Assembly: GCA_945871915.1 (NCBI GenBank)
Contig: CAMBXO010000002.1
Span: 124,001-188,000 of the forward strand
Source of the DNA: Singulisphaera sp. GP187
Lineage (GTDB): Bacteria > Planctomycetota > Phycisphaerae > Phycisphaerales > SM1A02
DNA length: 64,000 nt
Direction of reading: 5' to 3'
Shown: positions 47,402-56,074 of the stretch, piece after piece
How positions within the stretch are numbered: position 1 is the stretch's first letter
Layout: each line of letters starts with the position of its first letter
Translations under genes and position numbers: made by a program
Notes under the pieces: model-generated
Seen by the model: only the letters and a program-made list of their open reading frames with translations
Databases searched by the model: none
Told to the model about the DNA's origin: nothing

Positions 47402-48418
47402 TTACCTGCTGAGCAATTTGCCGGTCTTGAGCGGTTTGTATGAATTCGGCAGCAAATAGGCTCGCCCCTGAAATCGAGTCACCTGACCGCTGATCACCAC
47501 CGTCAAGGGATCGATCGTGCTGCGGGCCGCCGTTTCAAGCCCTTCAAGTATGGGCGAAGGCAGCAGCGTTGCCTCGCGCTCGCCAAGCTCGCCACGTGAA
47601 CTCTCGAAAATAAATCGCCACTCGCCTGAAATGGGATCACGAGTCACCACACCAAGGCGATCTTGGATCATGCGATCCGATTCAAGCCACGGCCTGTTGC
47701 GAAGCGGATCGTTTCCACCGCTGGGGGCGGCGTCCGTCATGGCGGCCATTTCTGCTTGCACTGCGGCCTGCGTCATATCCATCGAACGCTGCACATCCCC
47801 CACCGCGTCGACGAGTTGCCGTTCAATCTCATCGGCTTGAACCTCGCCGCCACCAGTTGCGGGTTGCACCCTTGCTAACCGTGCGGAAGGCAGAACGGGC
47901 GACCACTGCATGCCAAAGGCCGGTTGTTCGGCAAGATCGTCAAAGACACCAATCGGTGCCATGTCCTGCGGGATTTCTTCGTCAATGGCTCCGGAGCCAC
48001 CCATCGCACCCGGTGGACGCATGACGGGGCGACTCATGCGTTGTGCAAATTCCTGAATGGGTGTGGCAAACAACGGTAACGCAGCGTTCTCGCCTCGATA
48101 GGTGGTGATCACCGCGGACAACTCAAACTTGGCAACCTCCCCACTTGGCAACGAGTCGTGCCGCCGAATCATGTCCTCCAAGACATTTGATGGAAGCAGC
48201 ATGATGTTTCGATCTGACTCACCCTCGAAAGCGTCTCGCAATCGATAGGTCCATGCTCGTCCACCCGCTCCGGGTTCAAGTGTTCCCTGAACGCGGGTCA
48301 GGTAACCACCGCTTGGCAATAACGGAGCCCTGAAACCCTGTTGCTGCGCATTCGCCGCCTGCGTAAGGGCACTGGCCACGACGAGACTTTGCAAGAGTTG
48401 TGGCAATCGGGTTGTCAT
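47402..48418 (-). CDS. Secreted protein with two homologous halves, function unknown
   Basis: A 338-residue protein with a signal peptide (LPQLLQSLVVASALTQAANA). The N-terminal part (GRAWTYRLRDAF, IMLLPSNVLEDMIR, FELSAVITTYRGENAALPLF) and the C-terminal part (GEWRFIFESSRG, ATLLPSPILEGLET, VVISGQVTRFQGRAYLLPNS) show the same pattern. The domain appears duplicated around a Met/Gly/Pro-rich linker. I do not recognise the family. The start at 48418 places the signal peptide first; the frame extends to 48463. It is divergent from tRNA-Cys. Confidence 0.72.
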   Translation of the reverse strand: MTTRLPQLLQSLVVASALTQAANAQQQGFRAPLLPSGGYLTRVQGTLEPGAGGRAWTYRLRDAFEGESDRNIMLLPSNVLEDMIRRHDSLPSGEVAKFELSAVITTYRGENAALPLFATPIQEFAQRMSRPVMRPPGAMGGSGAIDEEIPQDMAPIGVFDDLAEQPAFGMQWSPVLPSARLARVQPATGGGEVQADEIERQLVDAVGDVQRSMDMTQAAVQAEMAAMTDAAPSGGNDPLRNRPWLESDRMIQDRLGVVTRDPISGEWRFIFESSRGELGEREATLLPSPILEGLETAARSTIDPLTVVISGQVTRFQGRAYLLPNSYKPLKTGKLLSR

Positions 48419-48465
48419 CGCGTTGACGGCACGGGCATCTGCTGCAAGGATACGGTTCGCCACAC

Positions 48466-48539
48466 GGCCGTGTACCCAAGTGGCCTAAGGGAACGGATTG
48501 CAAATCCGTGATTCGTGGGTTCAAATCCCACCACGGCCT
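48466..48539 (+). tRNA. tRNA-Cys (anticodon GCA)
   Basis: A 74-base cloverleaf. The acceptor stem is GGCCGTG/CACGGCC, the anticodon stem ACGGA/TCCGT encloses loop TTGCAAA, and the T-stem GTGGG/CCCAC encloses TTCAAAT. The variable loop is 5 bases. The discriminator base is T, as expected for tRNA-Cys. CCA is not encoded. Confidence 0.95.
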
Positions 48540-48569
48540 TTCGCGGCGGCACTGCAATGCTGCTGCAAA

Positions 48570-48607
48570 AATGAATCGAGCCTCCCACCGCTGGAGGCTC
48601 GTTCATT
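48570..48607. terminator. Bidirectional terminator between tRNA-Cys and the dockerin nuclease gene
   Basis: Stem CGAGCCTCC (48577-48585) pairs with GGAGGCTCG (48593-48601) around a 7-base loop. The flanks ATGAA and TTCAT extend the stem after a one-base bulge. TTTTTT follows on the plus strand, and on the minus strand TTTTT follows the outer arm, so it can stop transcripts from both sides. Confidence 0.82.
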
Positions 48608-48627
48608 TTTTGATCGTTCGTTACGAA

Positions 48628-50469
48628 TCAGTCAAACAGCAGCAGCAGGAACGACACATCGCCAAAGTCGACGGAGTCTGATCCATCCAAGTCGCTGGCG
48701 CACCCGGCACACGCGCCGAAGTCCAGAAGCATGATGGCAATGTCACCGGTTCCAACCGAGCCGTCGCCATCAAGATCCCCCAGCAGGCCCGTACCCACGG
48801 TGACATCAAGAGCTACTGTGATATTTCGAATCTGCTCGCCCGCGGCGGCTTCATCACTGGTGCGAACTGTGGCTGTGGTGGCATACGAGCCCGGCGTGGT
48901 GCCAGCAGTATTGAAAGCAAATCGAAGCGTGCGTGAACCGGTGGTCAATCCAGCACCCAAGCCTTGCGTCATCGAAAACTTGCTTGCATAGGAACCGCTG
49001 AAACTGACGGAGTCAATGTCGAGTTTGCTTTGCGATGCGTCGTAGCCAACATTGCGAACGGCCGCATCCATGGTGACCGATCCAACATCCGGCTCGCATT
49101 CAAGCGAGAGAGAAGTCGAATCAATATCGGTGGTGGCATTCAAAGACGGATTGCTGGGTCGAATGACCGTTACCGACACTGGCAGCGCCACCGACGGCGT
49201 CGCGACTGCTTCACTGCTACTTGTCACATTTACGGTTCCTGTAATGGTTCCGGTGGCGGCAGTATTGAGATTCACATTCACAGAGGAGTACAAAGGACTC
49301 AGGGCACCCGTTCCTGAAGCCGTTCCTGTGACACCGCCCGTGCAACTGAGGCTGTATTGCAAGGCATCAACTGCTGACGCCGACACATACGGAGCCACAT
49401 TCTGAATCTTCACAGCCAGCGGAACCGCAATGCCACGAATGGCCTTGGTTGGCAACGCCGCCGCAAACTGTGCACTCAATTTGGCTGGAACCTGGAACTC
49501 CAGAATTTGAGGAATGTGATCGCTTGCAATCCACAAGTCATCCGTCACGGCGTTCGATCTGGCCTGTTCGCCCGGGAAATAGTCGCTATTGCCGGCATTA
49601 ATGTCCTGGTTGTAATTCGTTCCGTCATTACCGAATGCACGCATGGTGCTGGCCATCATCGAGATGCCATCACCATCGGCCGCCTCAGCATTGGGCAAGA
49701 TGAAATCGAATCGATCGTCCATTCCCCCGCCAACCAATCCGTTTTGTCCAGTGACCGCCGGCGCCTGCGTGTGCTTGATCGCATTGCCAGTGCCTGTCCA
49801 ATTTCCATTTCCGTATGGATCGATACCTTGGCCGTAGCCAGCACCGATAAGAACCAAATACGCCTCTTCAGTATTGTTATAAATGTTGTAATCGCCCGTA
49901 TAAATAATTGGAACGTCCGCTCCCAATGCGTCCGCATTCGAACGAATGTCCTGCATGCCAGCTGTTCGAATGTCCTCATTGGCAGAACCACTGCTTGCCT
50001 TTAGATGCGACCCGTACACATACACCCGTGCCTTGATATCCGTGTAGCCCGTCAACTGAAGTGCCCACCGATCGGTGTCTCGAGTTGCCCCAGTTTCTAT
50101 GTCGACATGCAACGCGGTGACTTCGGTAAAGCGATCCGTTCGGTAGAACATCGCTTGTGCTCCGCCAGATTCTGAGGTGTTGGTGTAGGTGGCGAGCGTG
50201 TAGGTCACTCCAGCAGGAGCGGCAGAATTAACGGCCGCTTTAAGTTCCGTGGTATTCGTATTCGCCACCTCATTAAAGGTGATGATGTCCAATGGCTGCG
50301 CCCAGCCCGGTTTGTTATCAAGGTGCATGGCCGCAATCGTGCGGATGAGTGCGGGACCGTCCCCCTTCATTTCACAGCAATTCCAGTGGGCCACTCGAAT
50401 CTGACCGATTGCGGGCGAGGCACACCCAAGCACAATGGATAGAGTTGCTAAGAGGCGGTTGGTTCGCAT
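48628..50469 (-). CDS. Secreted endonuclease/exonuclease/phosphatase-like protein with GC-type dockerin
   Basis: A 613-residue exported protein with signal peptide (LLATLSIVLGCASPAIGQ). Residues 24-330 fit the EEP (DNase I-like) fold: VAHWNCCEMKGDG, DIITFNEVANTN, VYVYGSHLKASSG, PIIYTGDYNIYNNTEEAYLV and WIASDHIPQILEF, with the catalytic Asn/Glu/Asp/His set. A choice-of-anchor-like beta region follows (350-550). The end is a dockerin with DLDGDGSVGTGD and DLDGSDSVDFGD separated by a CAGC pair, like the two large paralogs at 1625-6530. Substrate (DNA, RNA or phosphoester) is not determined. Confidence 0.82.
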   Translation of the reverse strand: MRTNRLLATLSIVLGCASPAIGQIRVAHWNCCEMKGDGPALIRTIAAMHLDNKPGWAQPLDIITFNEVANTNTTELKAAVNSAAPAGVTYTLATYTNTSESGGAQAMFYRTDRFTEVTALHVDIETGATRDTDRWALQLTGYTDIKARVYVYGSHLKASSGSANEDIRTAGMQDIRSNADALGADVPIIYTGDYNIYNNTEEAYLVLIGAGYGQGIDPYGNGNWTGTGNAIKHTQAPAVTGQNGLVGGGMDDRFDFILPNAEAADGDGISMMASTMRAFGNDGTNYNQDINAGNSDYFPGEQARSNAVTDDLWIASDHIPQILEFQVPAKLSAQFAAALPTKAIRGIAVPLAVKIQNVAPYVSASAVDALQYSLSCTGGVTGTASGTGALSPLYSSVNVNLNTAATGTITGTVNVTSSSEAVATPSVALPVSVTVIRPSNPSLNATTDIDSTSLSLECEPDVGSVTMDAAVRNVGYDASQSKLDIDSVSFSGSYASKFSMTQGLGAGLTTGSRTLRFAFNTAGTTPGSYATTATVRTSDEAAAGEQIRNITVALDVTVGTGLLGDLDGDGSVGTGDIAIMLLDFGACAGCASDLDGSDSVDFGDVSFLLLLFD

Positions 50470-50613
50470 GGGGGCAGTCTACCCCCGCCCGAAGCCGTTC
50501 CAAGATGGAAGTGTTTGGAATCGCGAAACGCCAAACGAAATCGCGGGTATATCTCACCCTCGGGGGGCCATTCAGGTCCTAAAACCGCTCAAGAACCCGC
50601 CTTTGGAGAAACC

Positions 50614-52575
50614 ATGAACAAAGCTCTACCGCTCATTGCCACGCTGCTTCTTGCCCTGCCCGCCGCGGCACAGCAAGTTGAAGTGCAGGAATTCACTCTC
50701 GACAACGGAATGAAGTTCCTGCTCGTCCCTAGAAGCGACCAACCCAATGTGATTGCGGCAGGTTGGCTGGCCAAGGTCGGCAGTGTGAATGAGCGACCGG
50801 GCATTACCGGCATCAGTCACTTCTTTGAACACATGATGTTCAAAGGCACCAACTCCATCGGCACTCGCGACAAGGCCAAGGATGCACAGTACCGCGAACA
50901 GCAGAAGTTGCTTCGCGACAAGATCAATGCCATGGTGTGGAATGGTCAGTATCTGCGCTACTTCCGGGGCGAGATTGATGATCCGTGGAATCCAGCCAAC
51001 GACACTGCAGAATTGAAGGACCTCCGCAGTCAGTTGAAAGCGGCCATGGACTCGCAACAGGGCCGTGGCATGACGGAGCAGATTGCGAAACTTCGCAAGG
51101 ATTCTGCGGCCATCGACTCTAAGGCACCAGACGCTGCGGCCAAGACGGAAGCCATCCAGAAGCAAATCGCGCAGCTTGAATTGGCTCAAGCGGCTGAAGG
51201 CAGCATTCTGAAGGACGAATTTGATCAGGTGTACACCAAGGCCGGTGGAAGCGGCATGAACGCCTTTACCAGCCACGACATCACGTTTTACTTCATCAAT
51301 GTGCCCAGCAACAAGTTTGAAATGTGGGCGTGGATGGAGAGCGATCGCCTGATGGACAGTGTGTTCCGCGAGTTCTTTAGCGAACGCGATGTGGTCCATG
51401 AAGAACGACGGTTGCGTACGGAGAGCACACCCACGGGTCGTTTTCAAGAGCAGTTTGATTCCATGTTCTGGGTGAGTTCCAGTTACGGTTGGCCGGTCAT
51501 CGGATGGACCAGCGACCTGAACAGTTACACGATGGAAGAAGCGATGAAGTACTGGAACATTTACTACCGCGCCAACAATTTGGTGGGTGTGGTGGTGGGC
51601 GACTTTAAACCAGAGGCCGCGAAAGAAGTGATCGAAAAGTATTTCGGTCGGCTCGTCGCTGGCAAGGAATTACCACCGCAAGTGGTCACACTCGAACAGA
51701 AGCAGAGTGCGGAAATGCGAATGAATGCCGAAGGCGACTTCCAGCCGCAAATCGAGGTGCGCTATCACACGGTTCCTGCGGGCCACAAGGACAGTTATCC
51801 ACTGGAGATGATGAGTGAGATTCTTAATGGCAAGACCGGTCGGCTCTACAAGACCATGATTGAAGGTCGCAGCATTGCCAGTAGTGCAAGGGCTCAATCC
51901 GATGCTCGCAAATTTGCTGGGCTCTTTAGTTTCGATGCAGAGACCAAGGGCGACAGCACCCCCGAGCAATTGGAAACCGCGTGGTACGAGGAATTAAAGC
52001 GACTTCAAGATGCACCTGTGGACGACCACGAATTGCAAAAGGTCAAGAACCAGGTCGCCGCGGACAGTTATCGCAGGCTTCAGTCCAATTTCTTCCTGCT
52101 GGTGCAACTGGGCTTTGCCGAATCCATGATGGGCTGGCAGGAACTCAATGAAGCACCGAAAAAACTGCAAGCCGTGACAGCCGCAGACATTCAACGCGTT
52201 GCAAAGTTGTATTTCGATGTGACCAACCGGAGTGTTGCCGACTTTAGGCGAAAGGCTGGTGCCGCAGGTGCCGACGATCCAGACTTGGCAGCGTTGCCAG
52301 AGCGCATGCGTTCTCGCGCCAAGCAAATGGCGTCGCAACTTGCGCAGATGCAGGACGCCGGTGAACTTCGCCAGCAGATGGAAGGCATGGAGGCTCAAAG
52401 TGCGCAGGTGCCTCCGCAAATGAAGCCCGTCTTTGACTACATGAAGAAAAAGATGGCCGAGCGTCTGCAACAACTTGAGGGAGCGGGCGCAGCACCGGCC
52501 GCCGCACCAACACCACCACCAGCTGCCGCGCCGCCTGGTGCTAGTACGGGCAACGGAAAGAAGGCCACCAAGTGA
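50614..52575 (+). CDS. Exported M16-family zinc metalloprotease (catalytic subunit)
   Basis: A 653-residue protein with signal peptide (MNKALPLIATLLLALPAAAQ). The inverted zinc motif H69-F-F-E72-H73 lies in GISHFFEHMMFKGT, and the downstream glutamate is in the DVVHEERRLRTES region. An insertion of about 130 residues, helical and Lys/Gln-rich (80-210), separates them. C-terminal M16 domains follow (YFGRLVAGKELPPQ, NGKTGRLYKTMIEG), then an Ala/Pro-rich tail. GGAGA lies upstream of ATG 50614. It is 32 bases ahead of its partner gene. Confidence 0.9.
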   Translation: MNKALPLIATLLLALPAAAQQVEVQEFTLDNGMKFLLVPRSDQPNVIAAGWLAKVGSVNERPGITGISHFFEHMMFKGTNSIGTRDKAKDAQYREQQKLLRDKINAMVWNGQYLRYFRGEIDDPWNPANDTAELKDLRSQLKAAMDSQQGRGMTEQIAKLRKDSAAIDSKAPDAAAKTEAIQKQIAQLELAQAAEGSILKDEFDQVYTKAGGSGMNAFTSHDITFYFINVPSNKFEMWAWMESDRLMDSVFREFFSERDVVHEERRLRTESTPTGRFQEQFDSMFWVSSSYGWPVIGWTSDLNSYTMEEAMKYWNIYYRANNLVGVVVGDFKPEAAKEVIEKYFGRLVAGKELPPQVVTLEQKQSAEMRMNAEGDFQPQIEVRYHTVPAGHKDSYPLEMMSEILNGKTGRLYKTMIEGRSIASSARAQSDARKFAGLFSFDAETKGDSTPEQLETAWYEELKRLQDAPVDDHELQKVKNQVAADSYRRLQSNFFLLVQLGFAESMMGWQELNEAPKKLQAVTAADIQRVAKLYFDVTNRSVADFRRKAGAAGADDPDLAALPERMRSRAKQMASQLAQMQDAGELRQQMEGMEAQSAQVPPQMKPVFDYMKKKMAERLQQLEGAGAAPAAAPTPPPAAAPPGASTGNGKKATK

Positions 52576-52607
52576 ATCGACTGCACACAGCACACAAGGA
52601 ATCCACC

Positions 52608-54179
52608 ATGCGAAACCACATTCTCACCATTGTTCTGACCGTTGCAGCGACTCAATCTTTTGCGGCGGATACGGCACCTGCCATTCCCGCACGACCAGAA
52701 GACATTAAGTTTGGCCCGCTTCAATTTGATGCGCCGGATGCGAGTAAGTTTCGATTCACGCTCAAGGATGGAACGCCGGTTTATATGGCTCCGAGCCACG
52801 AATTCCCATTGATCAATGTTTCGCTCACTTTCAAAGGTGGCAGCAACCTTGACACAGCGGACACCGTGGGGCTTGCAATCGGGACGGGTCGAATGATTCG
52901 GGAAGGCGGTACCACCACCATGAAGCCTGGCGAAGTCGATGAGGCCTTTGACTTCATGGCCACGCAGGCCCAAACCAGTTGCGGCGACACCACCAGCAGT
53001 GCATCCATGAATTGCCTCACCAGCAACTTTGACGAGAGCCTGAAGCTGTTTGTGGACATGCTTCGCAACCCTGGCTTTGATGCCGCACGACTGGACACCA
53101 ATCGAGGGCAGGCTCTTGAAGCCATGAAACAGCGCAATGACGATGCGGCACGCATCCTCTCACGCGAGTGGGCCGCCCTGATGTATGGCCGTGACCACTT
53201 TGAGGCGAGGCAGGCCACCCAACAGAGCATCACCGCCATCACTCCAGATTCCATGAGGGCGTTTCATGCCAAGATCTTTCATCCCGGCAATCTGATCATT
53301 GCGGTTAGTGGTGACTTCGAGCCTCAAGCCATGCAGGCAAAGTTAGAAGCAGCGTTTGATGGATGGGCTAAGGGTGAGAAGCAGGCAAACCCCATCGCTC
53401 CGACCGCAACCGTAACGCCCGGTGTCTATCACGTTCAGAAAGACATTCCACAGGGCAAGGTGGCCATCGGGCTTCGTTCGATTACACGAGATGATCCCGA
53501 CTACATCCCCTTCATGATGCTCAACGACATCCTGGGTGGCGGTGGATTCACCAGTCGAATCATGACCCAAGTGCGAAGCAATGAGGGGCTGGCGTACTCG
53601 GCGAATAGTCGTCTTGGAGCCAAGGTGTACTACCCCGGCGAGTTCCGTTCTGGGTTTGAGAGCAAGAATCCAACTGTGGCGTTGGCCACCAAGATTGTGC
53701 TGGAGGAACTGCAGAAAATTCGTGATACACCCGTCACCGCAGAGGAACTTGAAACCACCAAGAAGCAATTCATTGAGACTTTCCCTCGCACCTTTGAAAG
53801 CAAGCCCGCCATGCTGGGCGTCTTTGTGAGTGACGAGTGGACGGATCGACCCAAGGGTTACTGGAAGACCTTTCGAGACAAAGTGAATGCGGTCACGGCT
53901 GCGGATATTCAGCGCGTTGCGAAGAAATACCTCGCAACCGATCAAATGGCCATTCTTGTGGTTGGCGACTGGAAGACCATTGCTCCTGGTGATTTGAATG
54001 GTCGCGCAAAGATGTCGGATTTCTGCGGAGGACAGGTCACGCACCTGCCCTTGCGAGATCCGATGACCATGCAGCCGATTCCCGAAGCCGACTCCTCGAC
54101 ATCAACCAAGGCGCCAACAGCTTCAGGCAGTTCAAGCAAGGCCCCTGCCGGATCCGACAAGCCCGCGAGCGCTGGCTAA
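52608..54179 (+). CDS. Exported M16-family protein lacking the zinc motif (partner subunit)
   Basis: A 523-residue protein with a signal peptide (HILTIVLTVAATQSFAA). The M16 fold is recognisable (INVSLTFKGGSNLDTADTVG, LMNDILGGGGFTSRIMTQVR-like MLNDILGGGGFTSRIMTQVR, NEGLAYSANSRLG), but HxxEH is replaced by IGTGRMIREGG. It is therefore the non-catalytic half of an M16B-type heterodimer, by analogy with known paired peptidases. AAGGA precedes ATG 52608. The C-terminus is Ser/Thr/Ala-rich. Confidence 0.9.
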   Translation: MRNHILTIVLTVAATQSFAADTAPAIPARPEDIKFGPLQFDAPDASKFRFTLKDGTPVYMAPSHEFPLINVSLTFKGGSNLDTADTVGLAIGTGRMIREGGTTTMKPGEVDEAFDFMATQAQTSCGDTTSSASMNCLTSNFDESLKLFVDMLRNPGFDAARLDTNRGQALEAMKQRNDDAARILSREWAALMYGRDHFEARQATQQSITAITPDSMRAFHAKIFHPGNLIIAVSGDFEPQAMQAKLEAAFDGWAKGEKQANPIAPTATVTPGVYHVQKDIPQGKVAIGLRSITRDDPDYIPFMMLNDILGGGGFTSRIMTQVRSNEGLAYSANSRLGAKVYYPGEFRSGFESKNPTVALATKIVLEELQKIRDTPVTAEELETTKKQFIETFPRTFESKPAMLGVFVSDEWTDRPKGYWKTFRDKVNAVTAADIQRVAKKYLATDQMAILVVGDWKTIAPGDLNGRAKMSDFCGGQVTHLPLRDPMTMQPIPEADSSTSTKAPTASGSSSKAPAGSDKPASAG

Positions 54180-54206
54180 GTCTCGGCGATTCCTTTTACG
54201 TACAAC

Positions 54207-54249
54207 AAAAAGAGAAGTGGCGACCGAACAGGTCGCCATTTCTCTTTTT
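54207..54249 (+). terminator. Terminator of the M16 operon
   Basis: A 19-bp stem (54207-54225 with 54231-54249, one G-T pair) closes a GAACA loop. The 3' arm ends TTTCTCTTTTT. The stem is A-rich on the left, so it may also act in the other direction. It lies 27 bases after the stop codon. Confidence 0.88.
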
Positions 54250-54584
54250 CCACCACTTCGTGTTCCAAGTCGCACCCTCCTGCAACTCGGATGTCCCTTT
54301 CCGTCACTCGATCCAAGTCGCACCCTCCTGCGACTTGGATGTCATTCCCATCAAACCCCACGCGATTGCAGGAGTTTCTTCCCGTCACATCGCTCCCATC
54401 GTTCGCTCACACGCCGCATCTCGCGTCCGTGTGGGGGTTCTCTTTCCAACACCACATACGAAGTGACCCGCCGCCTGTGTGCCCACTGCGAAAAACCCTT
54501 GAAATTGCGTAAAAACGGGCGTGATTCCCTGCCATGCATAAGAGACATGTCGACGCGGTGTGATGGTGCATCTACCATCGCGGA
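54250..54584. other. Non-coding region between the M16 operon and mqnE
   Basis: The 335 bases hold the two hairpin repeats, then about 240 bases with no open frame I can support on either strand. Frames that run through it carry the repeat in translated form (VAGGCDL twice) and have no ribosome-binding site. The mqnE promoter must lie here, but I could not assign it. Confidence 0.7.
54265..54343. repeat. Two tandem hairpin repeats, 48-base period
   Basis: Copies at 54265-54295 and 54313-54343 share 29 of 31 bases (differences at the eighth and thirteenth bases of the right arm region). Copy 2 is a perfect 12-bp hairpin (54311-54322 with 54329-54340, arm ATCCAAGTCGCA) with loop CCCTCC. Copy 1 has two mismatches in its stem. 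On the minus strand the loop reads GGAGGG. Confidence 0.8.
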
Positions 54585-55880
54585 ATGTCACTCGTTGCAG
54601 ATGAACTCGCCCCGCCACTTCCTCCAGGTCGGGACTCGCGCCTTGAGACCATTGAAGACAAAGTGCGACACGGTGTTCGCCTGAACGAATCCGATGGCAT
54701 GGTTCTTTATGAAACGCCGGATGTGCATCGCGTGATGGCGTTGGCAGATCTGGTGCGTCGCAGACTTCACGGACTTGCTGCGTACTACAACATCAATCGC
54801 CACATTAATTACAGCAATATTTGTGCGCTCAGTTGTTCATTCTGCGCTTTTCATCGCAAGAAGGATCAAGAGGGTGCCTACGAGAAGAGCACAGAAGACA
54901 TTGTGCGGGATGTGCAGGGCGCCGCAGCCGCTGGTGCAACAGAAATTCATATGGTCGGCGGACTGCATCCGTGGCTGCCCTTTGAGTGGTATCTCGACAC
55001 GCTTCGTGCCATGAAGGCCGCGGCTCCGCACATTCACATCAAGGCCTTTACGGCGGTCGAGATTGTGCACCTGCAGCGAATCAGCAAACGAGGCGCTCAG
55101 GGTTACGCAGGCATCACTTCGGTGCTGCACGATCTGTTGCAGGCTGGCCTTGGAAGTCTTCCTGGCGGTGGTGCCGAGGTGTTTGACGATCGCGTTCACG
55201 ACGCTGCATTCAAGGGCAAAATTCGGGGGGATCATTGGCTTGATGTGCATCGTGCTGCCCACGAATTAGGCCTGAATACCAACGCCACCATTCTGTACGG
55301 CCATATCGAGCAACGGCCAGAGCGCCTTCATCACATGCAACTTCTTCGCCAACAACAGGATCACACATTGCGAGCATGGTCGGCTGCACAAGGCATGCAA
55401 CCAAGCAGTGACGGCAGTGTGGTGCTCACTGGCCCGGCAGAGTGCTATCCCAATCAACGCTTGCCCATGCCGGGTCAACTCGGTCTTTCCACGGGCTACT
55501 TCCAGACAATTATTCCGCTTCCTTTTTATCCCAATGCAAGCGAATTGGAACGGCTGCCGGCTCCAACAGGGCTAGAGAATCTGCGAACGCTTGCGATTGC
55601 AAGGCTCATGCTGGACAACTTTCCGCATGTCAAAGCATTTTGGGTTATGCAAACGCTTCCGATGGCGGAACTCATGCTCAACGCAGGTGCCGATGACATG
55701 GATGGAACTGTTGTGTGGTACGACATCACCAAGGCGGTCGGTGAAGGAAACCACCAGGAGACGACCGTGGGTGACTTAACGAAAGCCATTTCCGATGCGG
55801 GGTTTCAACCGGTCGAGCGAGACACGCTGTATCGCCGCGTGATGCGCGACGGTGCGGCGTGGCGTGTGGCCTCAACCTAA
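54585..55880 (+). CDS. mqnE: Aminofutalosine synthase MqnE (radical SAM)
   Basis: Catalyses an early step of the futalosine menaquinone pathway, joining the enolpyruvyl product to SAM-derived adenosine. The 431-residue protein has the cluster motif C80-x3-C84-x2-C87 (ICALSCSFCAFHRKK) and the MqnE blocks NRHINYSNIC, MVGGLHPWLPFEWYLDTLRA, LPGGGAEVFDDRV, and NATILYGHIEQRPERLHHM. About 40 extra residues (262-304) sit before FQTIIPLPFYPNA. It supports menaquinol as the electron donor to alternative complex III. Confidence 0.9.
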   Translation: MSLVADELAPPLPPGRDSRLETIEDKVRHGVRLNESDGMVLYETPDVHRVMALADLVRRRLHGLAAYYNINRHINYSNICALSCSFCAFHRKKDQEGAYEKSTEDIVRDVQGAAAAGATEIHMVGGLHPWLPFEWYLDTLRAMKAAAPHIHIKAFTAVEIVHLQRISKRGAQGYAGITSVLHDLLQAGLGSLPGGGAEVFDDRVHDAAFKGKIRGDHWLDVHRAAHELGLNTNATILYGHIEQRPERLHHMQLLRQQQDHTLRAWSAAQGMQPSSDGSVVLTGPAECYPNQRLPMPGQLGLSTGYFQTIIPLPFYPNASELERLPAPTGLENLRTLAIARLMLDNFPHVKAFWVMQTLPMAELMLNAGADDMDGTVVWYDITKAVGEGNHQETTVGDLTKAISDAGFQPVERDTLYRRVMRDGAAWRVAST

Positions 55881-55915
55881 AAAAAACAGCGCCGCACGAA
55901 TGGCATGTGCGGCGC
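55881..55915 (-). terminator. Hairpin beyond murJ, likely its terminator
   Basis: Stem GCGCCGCAC (55889-55897) pairs with GTGCGGCGC (55907-55915). On the minus strand it is followed by TGTTTTTT. It lies about 160 bases past the murJ stop and directly after the mqnE stop. The bases 55916-56074 between it and murJ hold no confident gene. Confidence 0.7.
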
Positions 55916-56074
55916 CGCGGAGACGCCTAAAAGAGACCGCGCCCGACGATTGGACGCGGCCAGCAGAGCCGCTGTGTGGGCGAAGACCGAACGTCATGGT
56001 CGACCCTGCCGAGACCAATTACGCATCGTGTTTGACGGTGTGAACCAAACGAGTGCCTTTTTTCACTTCGTCGA

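Noticed and set aside
54132-54388. Short minus-strand frames with a repeated VAGGCDL peptide
   Set aside because: The repeat comes from the two DNA hairpin repeats; no ribosome-binding site and they overlap the M16 terminator.
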